Assembly (NCBI GenBank): GCA_014925825.1
Contig: JACGCK010000162.1
Span: forward strand, 1 to 64,000
Direction: 5' to 3'
Origin: Pholiota molesta
Lineage: Eukaryota > Basidiomycota > Agaricomycetes > Agaricales > Strophariaceae
DNA length: 64,000 nt
Shown here one piece after another: positions 44,385-56,607 of the stretch (positions are counted from its first letter, which is position 1; each line of letters opens with the position of its first letter). Below the pieces are notes generated by a model. That model did no database searches. It saw nothing but the letters and a program-made list of their open reading frames with translations, and was not told where the DNA came from. Made by a program: the position numbers and the translations under genes.

Positions 44385-47161
44385 CTAATTGCATCTTTTT
44401 TCCATTTGCTGAATACGAATTCGGTTCCATATTGAGATGAATACCTTTGTAAATAACACTGCTCGATCTTGGGACATGTAGCTGACTGATTTCCTGATGC
44501 GTTTGATACCACTGTTTCCACATTCGGCCGCACTGGAATTAATTGAAAGTAGCCGGGGATCTGCCTCGCAGTACGTCGCCAGAAAGGTAGCATGACCACA
44601 TTTCGTGTGCCCACTACAATGAAAGACATCGATCACAAACAGTGTCTTGCTGAAGAATTCTGGTTCGCGTGCCATGCAATATGGCTGGAGGGCGCAGGCG
44701 AAATCGTAAACAACGATGCTTGGGGCAGTTTCCCACCGTGTATAGAGGGCGGAGAATACATCATTACGACCCTCAGCTGAAGGTATGCAATGAAAGCCGT
44801 AACACACGCTGTGTGTACACCATACACACATAATGCCACCCGTGAGACGGCTTTCTCCGTATTTTGCATAGAACTTGTTACATCCTTCTCCACGTTTCTC
44901 TTGGTTTGCTTTATCTCTGCCAGAATCATTAGGAAAAGAGGGGTAGGAAGGCCTTTCGCGAATGGGCGGCAAGCCATAACAAGCACCTGTCTAATTTTAG
45001 AATGAAATTCTGCACCGTTAAAGATTATCAATTGAGGGAAATACCTTCTGCCATGCGTCGATCTCTTCCAAGCCAGATAAACTCTTCTCAGGATACCCAT
45101 ACTTTTCCATACTCCGTAATGCAATGTATGCCGTTTTATATAGCCATTTGCACACCCCTAGTGTCATGTTGCTCACCCCCCTCGACAGTGTCATTTCGTG
45201 GCCGACAACATGATACAATGCCGGTATCAGCTTAAGCTCAGAAGCTGTTATCTTGCTTGGCGACGTAATAAAATTCAAGAGCTTGTCTATCGCAGCTCCA
45301 TTCACTAACTGGAGCACTGATTCTTCTGCAGCAATCTGATAAATCATTGTTAGTCTCTAAATATGGAATTCAGATTTAGACCTACCTGTAGATACAGCTT
45401 TCGATAAACACTGGGCGCAACATGTCTCCTTTCTATCGCATGCTCCCCAAAATGAATGTCAAACATCATACCCAGATCTTGATCGATTTCTGTAAGCGCT
45501 TTTACGACCCCAGGTACCATCTCCATTCGCGCAGCCAGTGCCTCGGCCTTCCTCTTCTCAGCTTGCCGTCGTTTAGAGGCCTCATCCTCACCTCCGCTGT
45601 CGTCCAATCCCAGGTTTACAAAATCGGGTACGAGTAATTTTGGTCCGGAGAGAATAGCTCGGATTTTTTTCCGTGTACCTTTGTCCTTCAAACATTGGAG
45701 ATTTGGAGCGGGTCGAACAGAAGCTTTAACTTGACAATCAGATGTAATTGTAGTAGGTGGGCGGATACTTGATAACAGATTCTTGCGATTGAATGCCAGA
45801 GTTACACCATCGAAGATAGCAACATCAGGGTTTGGACCGCACTTTGCACAGGTCATATCGCCATTGAACTCGACCAGCTTTATATAGGAGAACCATACGG
45901 CTCTGAAGGTTTTGTCGGTGACAAATTCCGGAGAGCCACGCGTGAGATAGCGTCGATTCACAACGGATACCCAAGCAACAAAAGGAGTTTCAGATGAGGT
46001 GAATGCACTGGTATAGTCGTCCAGTAGGTCTAAAGTGAATAACATTCTGTTGTTCCAGTTGAATAACCCGAGGTGGCGTCCATCAGGCCCAATATAGCGG
46101 CTAGGACAGACTTTGCATTTCTGAACTTCGATTATGGAAGTCCAGATACCGACAAGTGTATAGATGACGCATGGAATGGTTTGAATCTCATCACTGGGGG
46201 AGTACCGCTCTCTTGGACTGCTGCAATGGCAAGTCGAATCCTCAGCCAATTTGATGAGTTCCGGCGCCGCATTCAGAGTAGGGATGGAAGGTGCCTCGCG
46301 ATCGCTCTTGATACGTGCCCATATAGGAGGTGGAAGTGATTTATATGAAACGGCCTGAGGGTTATTTGTCGAAAGACGGTTCACATTCGTCGGTGTACAA
46401 TCTGGGACAAGTATTACAATTTGAATTCACAAAATTCCAAATGACAACAACGTACCAGGATATCTCAATGATTCATCTTGGCCATTCTCATCTTCAGCAT
46501 GGAAATCACGCTGTACATGTTGTTGTAGTGATTTACGTGCCGCATTGATGTGTGAGCAGTTCGTAGCATGCTGATCCAATGAGCACTTCCACAGTCCTTC
46601 ACCAGAAACCGGGCCATGGTGCTCAACAATTGCACGATTCTTGAGGGTCTTGAACATTGCTCCACCTGTCGGCACAGAGAATTTTGATACATAAGAATCG
46701 GCGAGGGCCTCTTCATATCGCGAGAACATGAAAGTGCGATCATTATCTCCTAATAAAGCAAAAGTCTCATTTAGAAATAAGCGCCCATCAGATACAATGT
46801 ACATACATACCGCCCAAACCACTCTCAAAGGGAAAATTTTTCTCTCCGAATTCCTCCATGAACTTGACATGAAAGCAATTTCCTGCCTCTTGAAATTGGA
46901 TGCAGAGACACATCACAGACACCCCCAGTCCGTTTCTCGCCCTGCTCAAATGATACAAGTGCGGCTTTGATCAAAATTTCAGCTCAAATTCCGTGAACAT
47001 ATAGATATACAGAAAACGCACTGTAGCCTCGTTCTTGCGCCAGTTCCAGCCGTGAACAATGAAGAGTTCATCAGACATTTGTGTAAACATCGAATCATCC
47101 CACTCCAAACTCTCTACAAAGCTGCTATATGACCGTTCTTGACTGGTCACCGGTGTCATAC
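44385..47161 (-). pseudogene. KDZ transposase gene, 3' part
   Basis: Multi-exon gene read right to left. After SQERSYSSFVESLEWDDSMF come LWKCSLDQHATNCSHI (a Cys/His cluster), TCHCSS ... CKVCPSRYIGPDGRHLGLFNW (CxC5-like cluster), MTCAKCGPNPDVAIFDG (CxC6-like cluster), then the transposase core: GGIMCVWCTHSVCYGFH, PSIVVYDFACALQPYC (Asp), FFSKTLFVIDVFHCSGHTKC (Asp and His/Cys), and NSSAAECGNSGIKRIRKSVS (Glu), ending at EKRCN with a stop at 44387-44385. These are hallmarks of fungal KDZ transposases with their associated cysteine clusters. The coding exon is interrupted at 47161 by a foldback element; otherwise the exons look open. Confidence 0.85.
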
Positions 47162-47539
47162 ACATAGCGCTGCGGCATGGTACCGTGTGACACGTCTGAT
47201 TGGCTAAGTACTTTGTACCGTTGGTCACGGTTCCACTGGTCAACAATGGTCAGTGTACAATGTACCATATAAAACGGCACACTGTCTAGGGGACATTGTA
47301 CCGTTGTGAACGGCTCTACAGTATACTGTGAGTAATTGAGTATTATCCGGCATCATATTTTTCGATGCAGCGGCATCACTCTTTTCAGGTGCGGCGTCAT
47401 CCAGTTGGGAAAGCGGCGTCATATATATGGCATTTTAAATATATACACTGTTCTGGCGATACCGAATTTTTTTCGGCATTGTTTGTATAATATATGATAT
47501 AGGATTGGAATAGGATGCCGATTTTTCGGCATCCAATAT

Positions 47540-48200
47540 AAATATAATGTATGGTGAGCATAGAATGCCGCAAAAATGCGGCATCATGCACTGATATTGG
47601 ATGTAGGATGCCACATTTTTGCGGCGTCATGCAAATATAAAATTGACATTGGATAGGGGTAGGATGCCGCATTTTTGCGGTGTCGTGCCAATATAAAATT
47701 GATATTTGATGGGGTAGGATGCCACATTTTTTCGTCATCATGCAAATATAAAATTGACATTGGATAGAGTAGGATGCTGCATTTTTGCGGCGTCGTACAC
47801 ATATAAATTTGATATTTGATGGGGTAGGATGCCGCATTTTTGTGGCATTATGCAAATTGGATGGGGGTAGGATGCCGCATTTTTTCGGCATCATGCAAAT
47901 ATAAAATCGACATTGAATGTGGGTAGGATGCCACATTTTTGCGGCATCATACATATATAAATTTGATATTTGATGGGGTAGGATGCCGCATTTTTTCGGC
48001 ATCATGCAAATATAAAATCGACATTGAATGTGGGTAGGATGCCACATTTTTGCGGCGTCATACATATATAAATTTGATATTTGATGGGGTAGGATGCCGC
48101 ATTTTTGTGGCATTATGCAAATTGGATGGGGGTAGGATGCCGCATTTTTGCGGCATCATGCAATTGTTGTTAGGGAGGCATAGGATGCCGCATTTTCCAT
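47540..48200 (-). repeat. GCCGCATTTTTGCGGC minisatellite, left arm
   Basis: About a dozen units of 50-65 bp, each with the hairpin GCCGCATTTTTGCGGC and a CATGCAAATATAAA spacer. The units are nearly multiples of three and create a false open frame on the minus strand. Confidence 0.85.
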
Positions 48201-49829
48201 GGTATGGGCTATGTAGAAAATATATTATTGTGTATCTCTGTGGCATGGTTTATATATTGGTGTAGGATGCCGCATTTTTCACACACACGGTGGATAGCGC
48301 TCATTTAGAGGAAATGCTCATAATAATATTATGTGGCTGTGAGCCATGTGATGAGAAAATACCACATATGGGCATGGAATGGTGGCACCTTCCTCCTCCC
48401 CCACAACATTAAAATCAATTTACTCCATCAGTTCCCCATGGATTTTTTTAATTCTTTTTTTATAATTTTACGTTAATGTAGTACTACATATTCTGAGCTT
48501 GGTACGCTTTCAAAAATTATGTAGCAATTATTACGGGACTATCTTTGTGTTCCAAACTACAAATCATAGATTATTGAAACCTTTGAGGATGTTATTTGAG
48601 AATCTGCATTGGTGAAACAGTAGATTTATGTTTAAAGTGTATATTTAAAAGGTAGGTGGAAGATGTGCTGATGTATACACACCTAAGGAAATAGAAAAGC
48701 CATATTGAAGTTATTATTGATTGTTGAGCTCATATCATGGCCAATACCTGTGGTAGTATCAATATAAAAGCAGATATTGAATGGTAAATACATTCGGTAT
48801 ATATCCCTCAGCCATTACAAGTGCATCCGCTCCAATATTGAGGTGTAAGAAGATGAAACATGTCAGACAAGCATAAAATGTGTATTTGTGCCACAGATGT
48901 ACGAATAAGCGCCCAGAAATTCGATGCATCTGAGGTTAGAAGGTGCTGCCAAATACCTACAGAATGAGATAGGCCGGAAGAAAATCGAGCCAGTGGTTGG
49001 AAAGATAGGTTTGAAATGGTACCTAAAACATCGGATTGCATGAACCAGAACAGTATTACAATTGTAATCATGTCAAAAATGATGTCCAAGATAGTATTTT
49101 CAATCTGTCTTTCCAACCACTGGCTCGATTTTTTTCCGGCCTATCTCATTCTGTAGGTATTTGGCAGCACCTTCTAACCTCAGATGCATCGAATTTCTGG
49201 GCGCTTATTCGTACATCTGTGGCACAAATACACATTTTATGCTTGTCTGACATGTTTCATCTTCTTACACCTCAATATTGGAGCGGATGCACTTGTAATG
49301 GCTGAGGGATATATACCAAATGTATTTACCATTCGATATCTGCTTTTATATTGATACTACCACAGGTATTGGCTATGATATGAGCCCAACAATCAATAAT
49401 AAATTCAATATGGCTTTTCTATTTCCTTGGGTGTGTATACATCAGCACATCTTCCACCAACCTTTAAAATATACACTTTAAACATATATCTACTCTTTCA
49501 CCGATGCAGATTCTCAAATAAAATCCTCAAAGGTTTCAATAACCTATTATTTATAGTTTCAAATGCAAAGATAGTGCTGTAGTAATTGCTACATAATATT
49601 TGAAAATGTACCAAGCTCAGAAAATGTAGTAGTACACTAACGTAGAATTATGAAAAAGAATTGAAAGATTTCATGGGGAAATGACAGAGGAAATTGATTT
49701 TGATGTTGTGGGGGAGGAGGAAGATGCCACCATTCCATGCCCATATATGGTATTTTCTCGTCACATGGTTCACAGCCACACAATATTATTACGAGCACTT
49801 CATCTAAATGAGCGCTATCCACCGTGCTT

Positions 49830-50520
49830 GTGAAAAATGCGGCATCCTACACCAATATATGCACCATGCCACAGAATTCAAATATGTAACAATATCTTTT
49901 CTACATAGCCCATACCATGGAAAATGCGGCATCCTATGCCTGTCTAACAACAATAGCATGATGCCGAAAAAATGCAGCATCCTATCAAATTCATATTTGC
50001 ATGACCCGAAAAAATGCAGCATCCTATCAAATTTACATTTGCATGACGCCGAAAAAATGCGGCATCCTATCAAATTTACATCTGCATGACGCCGAAAAAA
50101 TGCGGCATCCTATCAAATTTATATTTGCATGATGCCAAAAAAATGCGGCATCCTATCAAATTTATATTTGCATGATGCCAAAAAAATGCGGCATCCTATC
50201 AAATTTATATTTGCATGAACTGAAAAAATGTGGCATACTATCAAGTTTATATTTGCACAATGCCGAAAGAATGTGACATCCTATCAAATTTACATTTGCA
50301 TGACACCGAAAAAATGCAGCATCCTACCCTCATCTAATATTAATTTTATATTTGCATGAGGCCGAGAAAATGCGGCATCCTACATCCAATATCAGTATAT
50401 GATGCTGCATTTTGCGGCATCCTATGCTCACCATACATCATATGTATATTGGATGCCGAAAAAAATCGGCATCCTATTGCAATCCTATATCAATAGTATT
50501 CATATGATGCCGAAGTTTTT
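49830..50520 (+). repeat. GCCGCATTTTTGCGGC minisatellite, right arm
   Basis: Inverted counterpart of the left array (ATGCCGAAAAAATGCGGCAT with CCTATCAAATTTATATTTGC spacers). Unit numbers differ between arms, so the arrays have evolved since the palindrome formed. Confidence 0.85.
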
Positions 50521-50823
50521 TTAGCATTTCCGCCTGATGTATATTTTTAAAAGGCATATATATGATGCCGCTTTCACATCTGGATGACGCCGCACCTCGA
50601 AAGAGGGATGCCGCTGCATCGGAAAATATGATGCCGTATGGTATGAACATGTGTACAGTATACTGTAGAACAGTTCCCAATGGTACAATGTCCCCTGGAC
50701 AGTGTGCCATGTTACATGGTACAATGCAGGACTGGCCAGTGTTGACCAGTGGAACCGTGATGAACGGTACAATGTAGTTAGCCAATGTGATGTGTTACAC
50801 GATACCGTGGCATGTAGGTACCT

Positions 50824-51196
50824 GTGTCATACCCACCCAAACCGCAGGCTCCGGCGCTATTTCTCTGTCCCACCCTTCCCAATCGCATGCTTCGCTTTCC
50901 GCGGGACCCTCCATATCATCGCACTCATCTGCCATTCCTACTGCCTCTACTGAGCTGGGTACTGCCACCACACTGTTTCGCCCTTTCGAAGCTTTTTTGA
51001 GCTGGGATTTTTGATGTCCCCTCACCCTTGCCTTTGTAATTCTGGGCTTCTTCTGGGGAGATTGGATATCCAGGTCTGAGTCGGAGCCATTTCCACGGCT
51101 ATATCTGACAGTTTGGATTGGCGAATCTGGAACAGGACCATAGGAAACTGGACCAACATCAGAGTCATCTGAGACATCCGACCAATCCATGGCCAT
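50824..51196 (-). pseudogene. KDZ transposase gene, 5' part
   Basis: N-terminal exon of the KDZ gene starting at MAMDWSDVSDDSD (ATG at 51196). It is acidic, then basic (SPQKKPRITKARVRGH, a likely nuclear signal), then acidic again, ending EPAVWVGMT at the foldback target site. It is transcribed away from the plus-strand gene at 51361, with a shared 165 bp promoter gap. Confidence 0.8.
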
Positions 51197-51360
51197 GGTG
51201 ACGGCGAGGATTTTAGCAGTGGTTGTGTTTTCGTTCGTTGGGAACGCACATCCATGGGTCTTGTGAACGAAATCATATGCTACATGAATTTTGTGCATCG
51301 GGGACGATATTCCTCATGAACCTACCGGAATCACCCATATCTTCTCCCCATCCTACAACC

Positions 51361-52680
51361 ATGGTACGACAAAAAATTCGCAAGGCCGCCGCAGAAGACT
51401 CTTCATCACCTCGAAAGGTATATCTCTCGCTGCAATTTTTTTCAAGTTAATCAACTATTATGTCATTCTCATTCTTAGTCCCAGCGACGAGCTGCGGCTG
51501 CCTTGGCTGAGGTGGCAGTACCAAGCCCAAGGCAACGCAAAAAGAGTGCTCCTGCTCGCTGTAGCCGATGTGTGGGTCAGCCGCTGCGCTCTCAATGTGA
51601 GCACACAAAGCAAGGCAGGCAATATATTCTGGCGCAGGAGGCTTCTAAGGTATGATTTTTTCCCTGTTGAGATATGATGGTATGTTAATCATGGCAATTT
51701 TATTACAGACCATTGCAGACGCAATTGCCCAGGTAAGGAGTTGTTATATTCAAAAATTCAATAAGTAATATGACACTTATGGTATCTAGGATGTACCGCC
51801 ATCTTTCCATACGTCTCCGACTCGCGATCGCACACCTGAGGCCAGCCATGAATCACCAGAGGAGACGACACCTGTCCGCATGGATAATAGTGTTCCCCCG
51901 TGGGTTGGCCCCGTCATCGATCCCGTTCTGCTTGCTATGTCTACACCTACACATGGCCACTCTGATGCTGCTACATCGAGTGTTGAACAAACTCCTAGCA
52001 CCAGTGAACTAGGAGGCAGGGAAGCAACGTTGTCCTTAGGAACACCCACTCCTAAAAGTAAACGCATTCGCGCTACGGCCAGCAATGCTCGATTCGGCCA
52101 TGTAGAAGGTGTTTGCCGTGGTTTCACCCCACACAGTAAGTACCAAGTAATTTTCTTTGTATATAATGCTCAATTCGAAATCAATACTATGCAGATGTTT
52201 ATCGCAAACATGCTGTTCCGGAACCCATTGCTGAGGGTGCTCGCGCATCAAAGACATTTTTAGAAAAAATGAACTCATTGGTAGAACAGGCAAGTAAACG
52301 CACACTGAAAATGTATTATACTTATCTCATATTTGCTTTAGTGCGAGGATATTTCTATAAAGACTGGTGCATGGCTTTTCGTGGGCGCTCAGCATCCGGG
52401 TGCTACTGGAGGGTCCATCAACTATTCGTCACCTCGGCTTCGCAGAGATGGCGGTCAGAAAACGTCAGATTTTGCCACTATGTTTTTGAAACTCATAAAG
52501 AAGGTCGCGGATGCCAAGCGCTTGGATACGTTTGAGTTCCAGAAAATTATTGACGCAGAACGTGAGGAGAAGGAACAGATCCAAAAAGATCTGGATGCTA
52601 TTCGTGCGCAGGCAGCCTCTGATTCTCAGGAACTTGCGCTGTTTCGCGAGAGATATGGCTCTGTAGGAGATGGTAATTAG
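51361..52680 (+). CDS. Element-borne protein of unknown function (divergent to KDZ)
   Basis: Multi-exon plus-strand gene, start MVRQKIRKAAAEDSSSPRK. Next comes a basic Ala-rich segment with a possible zinc site (CSRCVGQPLRSQCEH), a Ser/Thr/Pro-rich middle (EETTPVRMDNSVPPW, TPTPKSKRIRATASNARFG), a short conserved-looking region CEDISIKTGAWLFVGAQHPG, and a C-terminal coiled coil (EREEKEQIQKDLDAIRAQAA) ending SVGDGN. Intron 52290-52341 begins GCAAGT, a GC-AG intron. An earlier in-frame ATG (51316) is possible. The frame is open and spliced cleanly, suggesting a functional gene. It shares a short intergenic gap with the transposase gene, so the pair may be co-regulated. No family recognised. Confidence 0.65.
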
Positions 52681-52744
52681 CTACATCATTAAAATATAAC
52701 TATGTTTCTTCAACATGACCTGGCACGATGAGAGAAATGAATGA

Positions 52745-52830
52745 AACTTGTCACAAACATCATGAATATATGAGGAACCTATCACGAACATCACGAACAT
52801 ATCACGAACACATCATGAACATCACGAACA
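52745..52830 (+). repeat. ATCACGAAC short tandem repeat
   Basis: About eight imperfect copies of ATCACGAAC / ATCATGAAC. 52831-53284 beyond it shows nothing recognisable. Confidence 0.7.
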
Positions 52831-53284
52831 GAGCTTCACTTGCATTCAATTTAACGATTCCATTGTTCATTTTTAGCTTTGCAAGAGTGAAAGAATAGCA
52901 ATTAAGAAACAATAATGAATACCTAGAATCATACTTCTGTTAATTGTAATATGGGTTCAGTCCAAAAAGTGAATGGCAGATTGATGGCAAAACAGTATGC
53001 ACTCGGTGTGCTCTGATACTTGCCCCCTCAAATGGACCTGTTGATTTGTCAATAACGTCAAAAATTCCTCAGTAGCTCACTTATAGTCTAGTATGGGAAT
53101 GCTAATAGGCAAGGTATTGGATCCAATAAAATTTCGATGACTCGGAAAATAGATTGCTTTTAAGTAATTCAGCATAGGAACTTCTGAATTTCTCTTGCTG
53201 AGCTCAAACAATTCGAATTGTCTCGGGTTGTAATGGTAGATTCATTTAAATTAATAAAGGGTGCATACGAAAACATATACATAA

Positions 53285-54890
53285 TTATTGAATAGCTGGC
53301 AATGGATGGGGAGGAGGAGGAGGAGGCACTTCATTGATTTCAAGGTGGATGTTATGCTTTACCTTGAGGCGATGTTGTTGAGCTCCGATTATCAAGAAGC
53401 ATATCCTTCGTTCATATTCCGGAGATCCCCAAGGTTCACCTGTCCATTTCTTCTCGTTGAGGTTGAGGTGAAATGAATAGAATGCGTACAGGTTGGAAAT
53501 TCCCGTCACATCCCTGATATATTGATGCCAAAACGATCGCATTCGAGGTGTGGGGGTTTCTGGAATATTCGTTTGGCCGGTGGTCCCAAGCCTATAGATA
53601 ACGTTTAAACAGCTCCGCTTCGTTGAGGTGGCGACACAGGTCTTCCAGAGGTAAAAGGCAAAGAGAACATCTTCTTCTGGACATCCGCAACCGAAAACAG
53701 GCCCAACAGAGTCTTTGGCTTCGCCTGGTATACCATTGAGATATTCCGGAGTATCGGGCTCTTTCGAACTGGCATGTCTATTTGTGTAATGATAAAGACA
53801 TTTACCACCCGTTGGCGAAGTGGCAAGGAATTCTTTGGCCACCTCGGCCGAATGGGTGGCAGCCTCAGGGAGGTACATTTGGCACTTGCGCACCATCGCT
53901 TTGATGTTGCCTGGTATAGGAATTTTCTTCTTTGTAGTACTAGTCAGGCTGTCTGCGCATGCTTTAATCGCCTGGCGGCCAGCAACTAAATTTGACATGA
54001 GTCCTGATGTCATACTAATTATTTATACGACTCACTGATCCATTTCCGCTTCTCTGCTAGGGTGAAGTTGGAAAAATCTCCTATGTCTTCCTCTTTTTGC
54101 TTCGTGAGTTTGATTTTCTTGGACGTCAGTACCTCCTCAGGCTCGATCTCATCTTCAGGGACGTCCTCGATGGTATAAATATCCTCGGGGAGTTTTCTTT
54201 TTGCCTGCAAAGGACCAGCAACCAGGACATTAGCAGCGCTGACATCGGTGATTTGAGCAGCAACTGGGACATTAGCGCCGGGTGCCTCGATAAGTGTCGG
54301 ATCAATAGGAAACGGATCGGCGAGAGGGACATGGGCACCGGGTGCAGGGAAGTTAGCACTGATGTCGGGGATTTGAGTGGCAACTGGGACATGAGCACCG
54401 GGTGTTGGGATGTTGTCGGCCAATGGAGCGGTGGGTGCGTGCTCGGGCATAGGCAACTCATGTCCAGCAGCAGGTGCAGGGTCCTCGGATGCTGGGAAAT
54501 CAGCTTCCGATGAGCAGGGTGTCAAAATGCTACTTGCAGAGGAACGTGGTGCCAGTTCACTAGTCAGACAGTCAACATCTGCACTTATGATCAACCTAGA
54601 CATTTTCATACCTGCTTGTAGCCTTCGTCTTCACCTGTGTAAGGTTTTCTTCCGCCTGTTTCAACGCCTCCTTGGCCTGTTTCTTTTTTACTGAGGAAAT
54701 GGTTGAGAGCACTGGAAGTGTATACGTTTGAGGGGACTTACAGTTGTTGTTGCGTAGATGCTTCACCTTCTCCAACGCTTGAAATGCTTCATTGCGGATT
54801 TTTTGCAGGTTGATGAGATCTAAATGGTTTTAAATTTAGTTTTCCCACTTTACAAAAATACTCACCTGCTTGAGCAGTGGAAGGATCCAT
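53285..54890 (-). CDS. Element-borne unknown protein with coiled coil and Pro/Ala repeats
   Basis: Minus-strand multi-exon gene. Short first exon MDPSTAQA, then an amphipathic helix LINLQKIRNEAFQALEKVKH and KKKQAKEALKQAEENLTQVK (coiled coil). Next is an Ala/Pro-rich region with repeated GAHVPVATQIPDIS, GAHVPLADPFPI and GANVPVAAQITDVS units. An acidic and basic linker (IYTIEDVPEDEIEPEE, SKKIKLTKQ) precedes a C-terminal domain containing FLATSPTGGKCLYHYTN, GPVFGCGCPEEDVLFAFYLW, PRMRSFWHQYIRDVTG and YERRICFLIIGAQQHRL. The splice near 54600 is uncertain. No known domain recognised. It lies inside the KDZ element, so it is probably carried by it. Confidence 0.55.
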
Positions 54891-55098
54891 TGTGAAGGAC
54901 TGGCGGCTGTGTAAATGAAGGAAGGAAGATAGAGGTTTAAAAATTTCGTGCCGTGAACACGGTCTCAAAAATTTGTGCACCAAGAACGATCATAAGCGTC
55001 AATACATGTCTTATATTCCAAGGATCCGAGTTTAGAACGATCCACATTAGCAGACAAGTAGATACATTTGAATTTACTAGTTTGCAAGAAGTGGTTAT

Positions 55099-55812
55099 CT
55101 ATGATTCCACCTCTGGTTGGATCCCATTAGCCTCCTGCATTTCTTCGTAGTTCGCCGAAATGAGATCCTCAGAGAAGCGGAGAACCATCTCAAGGCCTTT
55201 TTCCTGGTGTGCGAGCATTTCCTTTATAAATCTGTATGCAGTGGCACAATAACATTTGTGATTAGATTTGCGGGAGCAGTATAGATGATATTTATGATAC
55301 TTACGTATGGTGGCGCGGATGCGTTGCAAGGAATTTTGCTGCCCAATCTGCTTGTGCCTCTTGTGGCAATGTCCCCCATTTTTGTGGGATGGAGGGGATC
55401 GGTGTGGAAACAACATGATTCGTCGGTGGATCAGAAAGTAATGACTGGGTAAGTGGGAAGTGTGGCTGGGTGATATGTACACTATCTATTTTCTTCTTCA
55501 GGGAGACGAGTTCATTATCTTCATCTTCTGACTGGTTCAACAGCAACGGATCATCGTGATCTAAAGGCTGACTCGCATTCGCCTCTCTGAAAAGTTTTTA
55601 GTGAGCTATCAGTCCAGCATAATGATAATGGAAAAGCTACGTACTCTTTTCTTTTCCGTCTCAGCTCTCTCATGCGAATACGACTGCGTTCTCTCTCTTG
55701 ATCTAGATTTCTTGGGGGAAACTGTTAGTCGAATGGAAGGTAACATGATAGAATATACATACTTTGCATAATACTTTTTGCTTGACTTGTTATGGGAGGT
55801 AGCGCTGTCCAT
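55099..55812 (-). CDS. Small element-borne protein, unknown
   Basis: Minus-strand gene of about four exons. Start MDSATSHNKSSKKYYAK, then a basic segment with RAETEKKR, SEDEDNELVSLKKKI, a Trp-containing stretch PQKWGTLPQEAQADWAAKFL, and a C-terminal helix IKEMLAHQEKGLEMVLRFSE ending QPEVES. The charge pattern (basic start, acidic centre, helical end) suggests a nucleic-acid or protein-binding accessory factor, but nothing specific is recognised. Exon joins are approximate. Confidence 0.45.
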
Positions 55813-56039
55813 GGGAATGAAAATGATGTATGATGTTGTGGATTTGTTGATTAAGAATTAAAGTTCGTAAAATTAAGGTTCATAAACTACGTTCCTAACG
55901 CACGAATTTCAGGTTCACAAGTTGTTCTGTGCGCACGGAATTCTGAGTGCAGTGGCTGTGATATTGCCTAATAGGGATAGTGTTCTTAATATAAAGGATT
56001 GTCGTTTTGTGTTAGGCAGGATGTTTCCTAATGGGGAGA

Positions 56040-56480
56040 TATAATTATTCTCGTTCCTTGTGCGCGATGTTCGTGTTGTGCGCACGGTACTTGTCGACGA
56101 TATCGTTCCGTGCGCACGATATTTGACGCACTCATCCAATATTGCCCCCTGTGCACGGCGCTCGACGATATCGTTCCGTGCGCACGATCTTTGACACACC
56201 CGTCGAATATTGTTCCCTGTGCACGGCGCTCGACGATATCGTTCCATGCGCACGATATTTGACACACCCGTCGAATATTGTTCCCTGTGCACGATGCTCG
56301 ACGATATCGTTCCGTGTGCACGATATTTGACACACTCCTCAAATATTGTTCCCTGCACACAATTTTGATGATATTGTTCCATCCGCACGATTTTTGACAC
56401 GCTGGGCATATATTGTTCCCTGCGCACGATTTCTAGGAATATCGTGCTGTACGCACAATATTTATTTCACCAGCCAACTG
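56040..56480. repeat. Right subterminal array, block A
   Basis: Units of about 60 bp: CGTTCCGTGCGCACGATATT then TGACACACCCGTCGAATATT. Built from the same CGTTCC/ACGATATT modules as the left array but with GTGCGCAC centres. Confidence 0.8.
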
Positions 56481-56607
56481 GATATCGTGCTCCATATACA
56501 CATTATTAGAATAGTGCGAATCTCCACATATATTGATTCACATTAATATTGCATTCCATTGGCATTGTTCAGATGAAACCGCTGAGCACAAAATCTGATT
56601 AGCTAGG

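Larger units (their letters stand above)
47162..50823. mobile_element. 3.66 kb foldback element nested in the KDZ gene
   Basis: Two inverted arms of about 1.7-1.85 kb meet around 49010-49100, where CCAACCACTGGCTCGATTTT and its complement face each other. It is flanked by the 9 bp direct repeat GTGTCATAC (47153-47161 and 50824-50832). Removing it and one repeat rejoins the KDZ exon in frame (AVWVGMTPVTSQERS). It encodes no transposase. The 9 bp duplication suggests a non-autonomous MULE-type foldback. Confidence 0.88.

Noticed and set aside
47397..48113. 238-residue open frame with repeated CGILPHQI
   Set aside because: Product of the hairpin minisatellite in the foldback arm, with no start context or homology.
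48808..49305. Identical frames facing each other (ARFSSGLSHSVGIWQHLL and its mirror copy)
   Set aside because: Same DNA in both arms of the foldback; no exon structure or start supports a gene.
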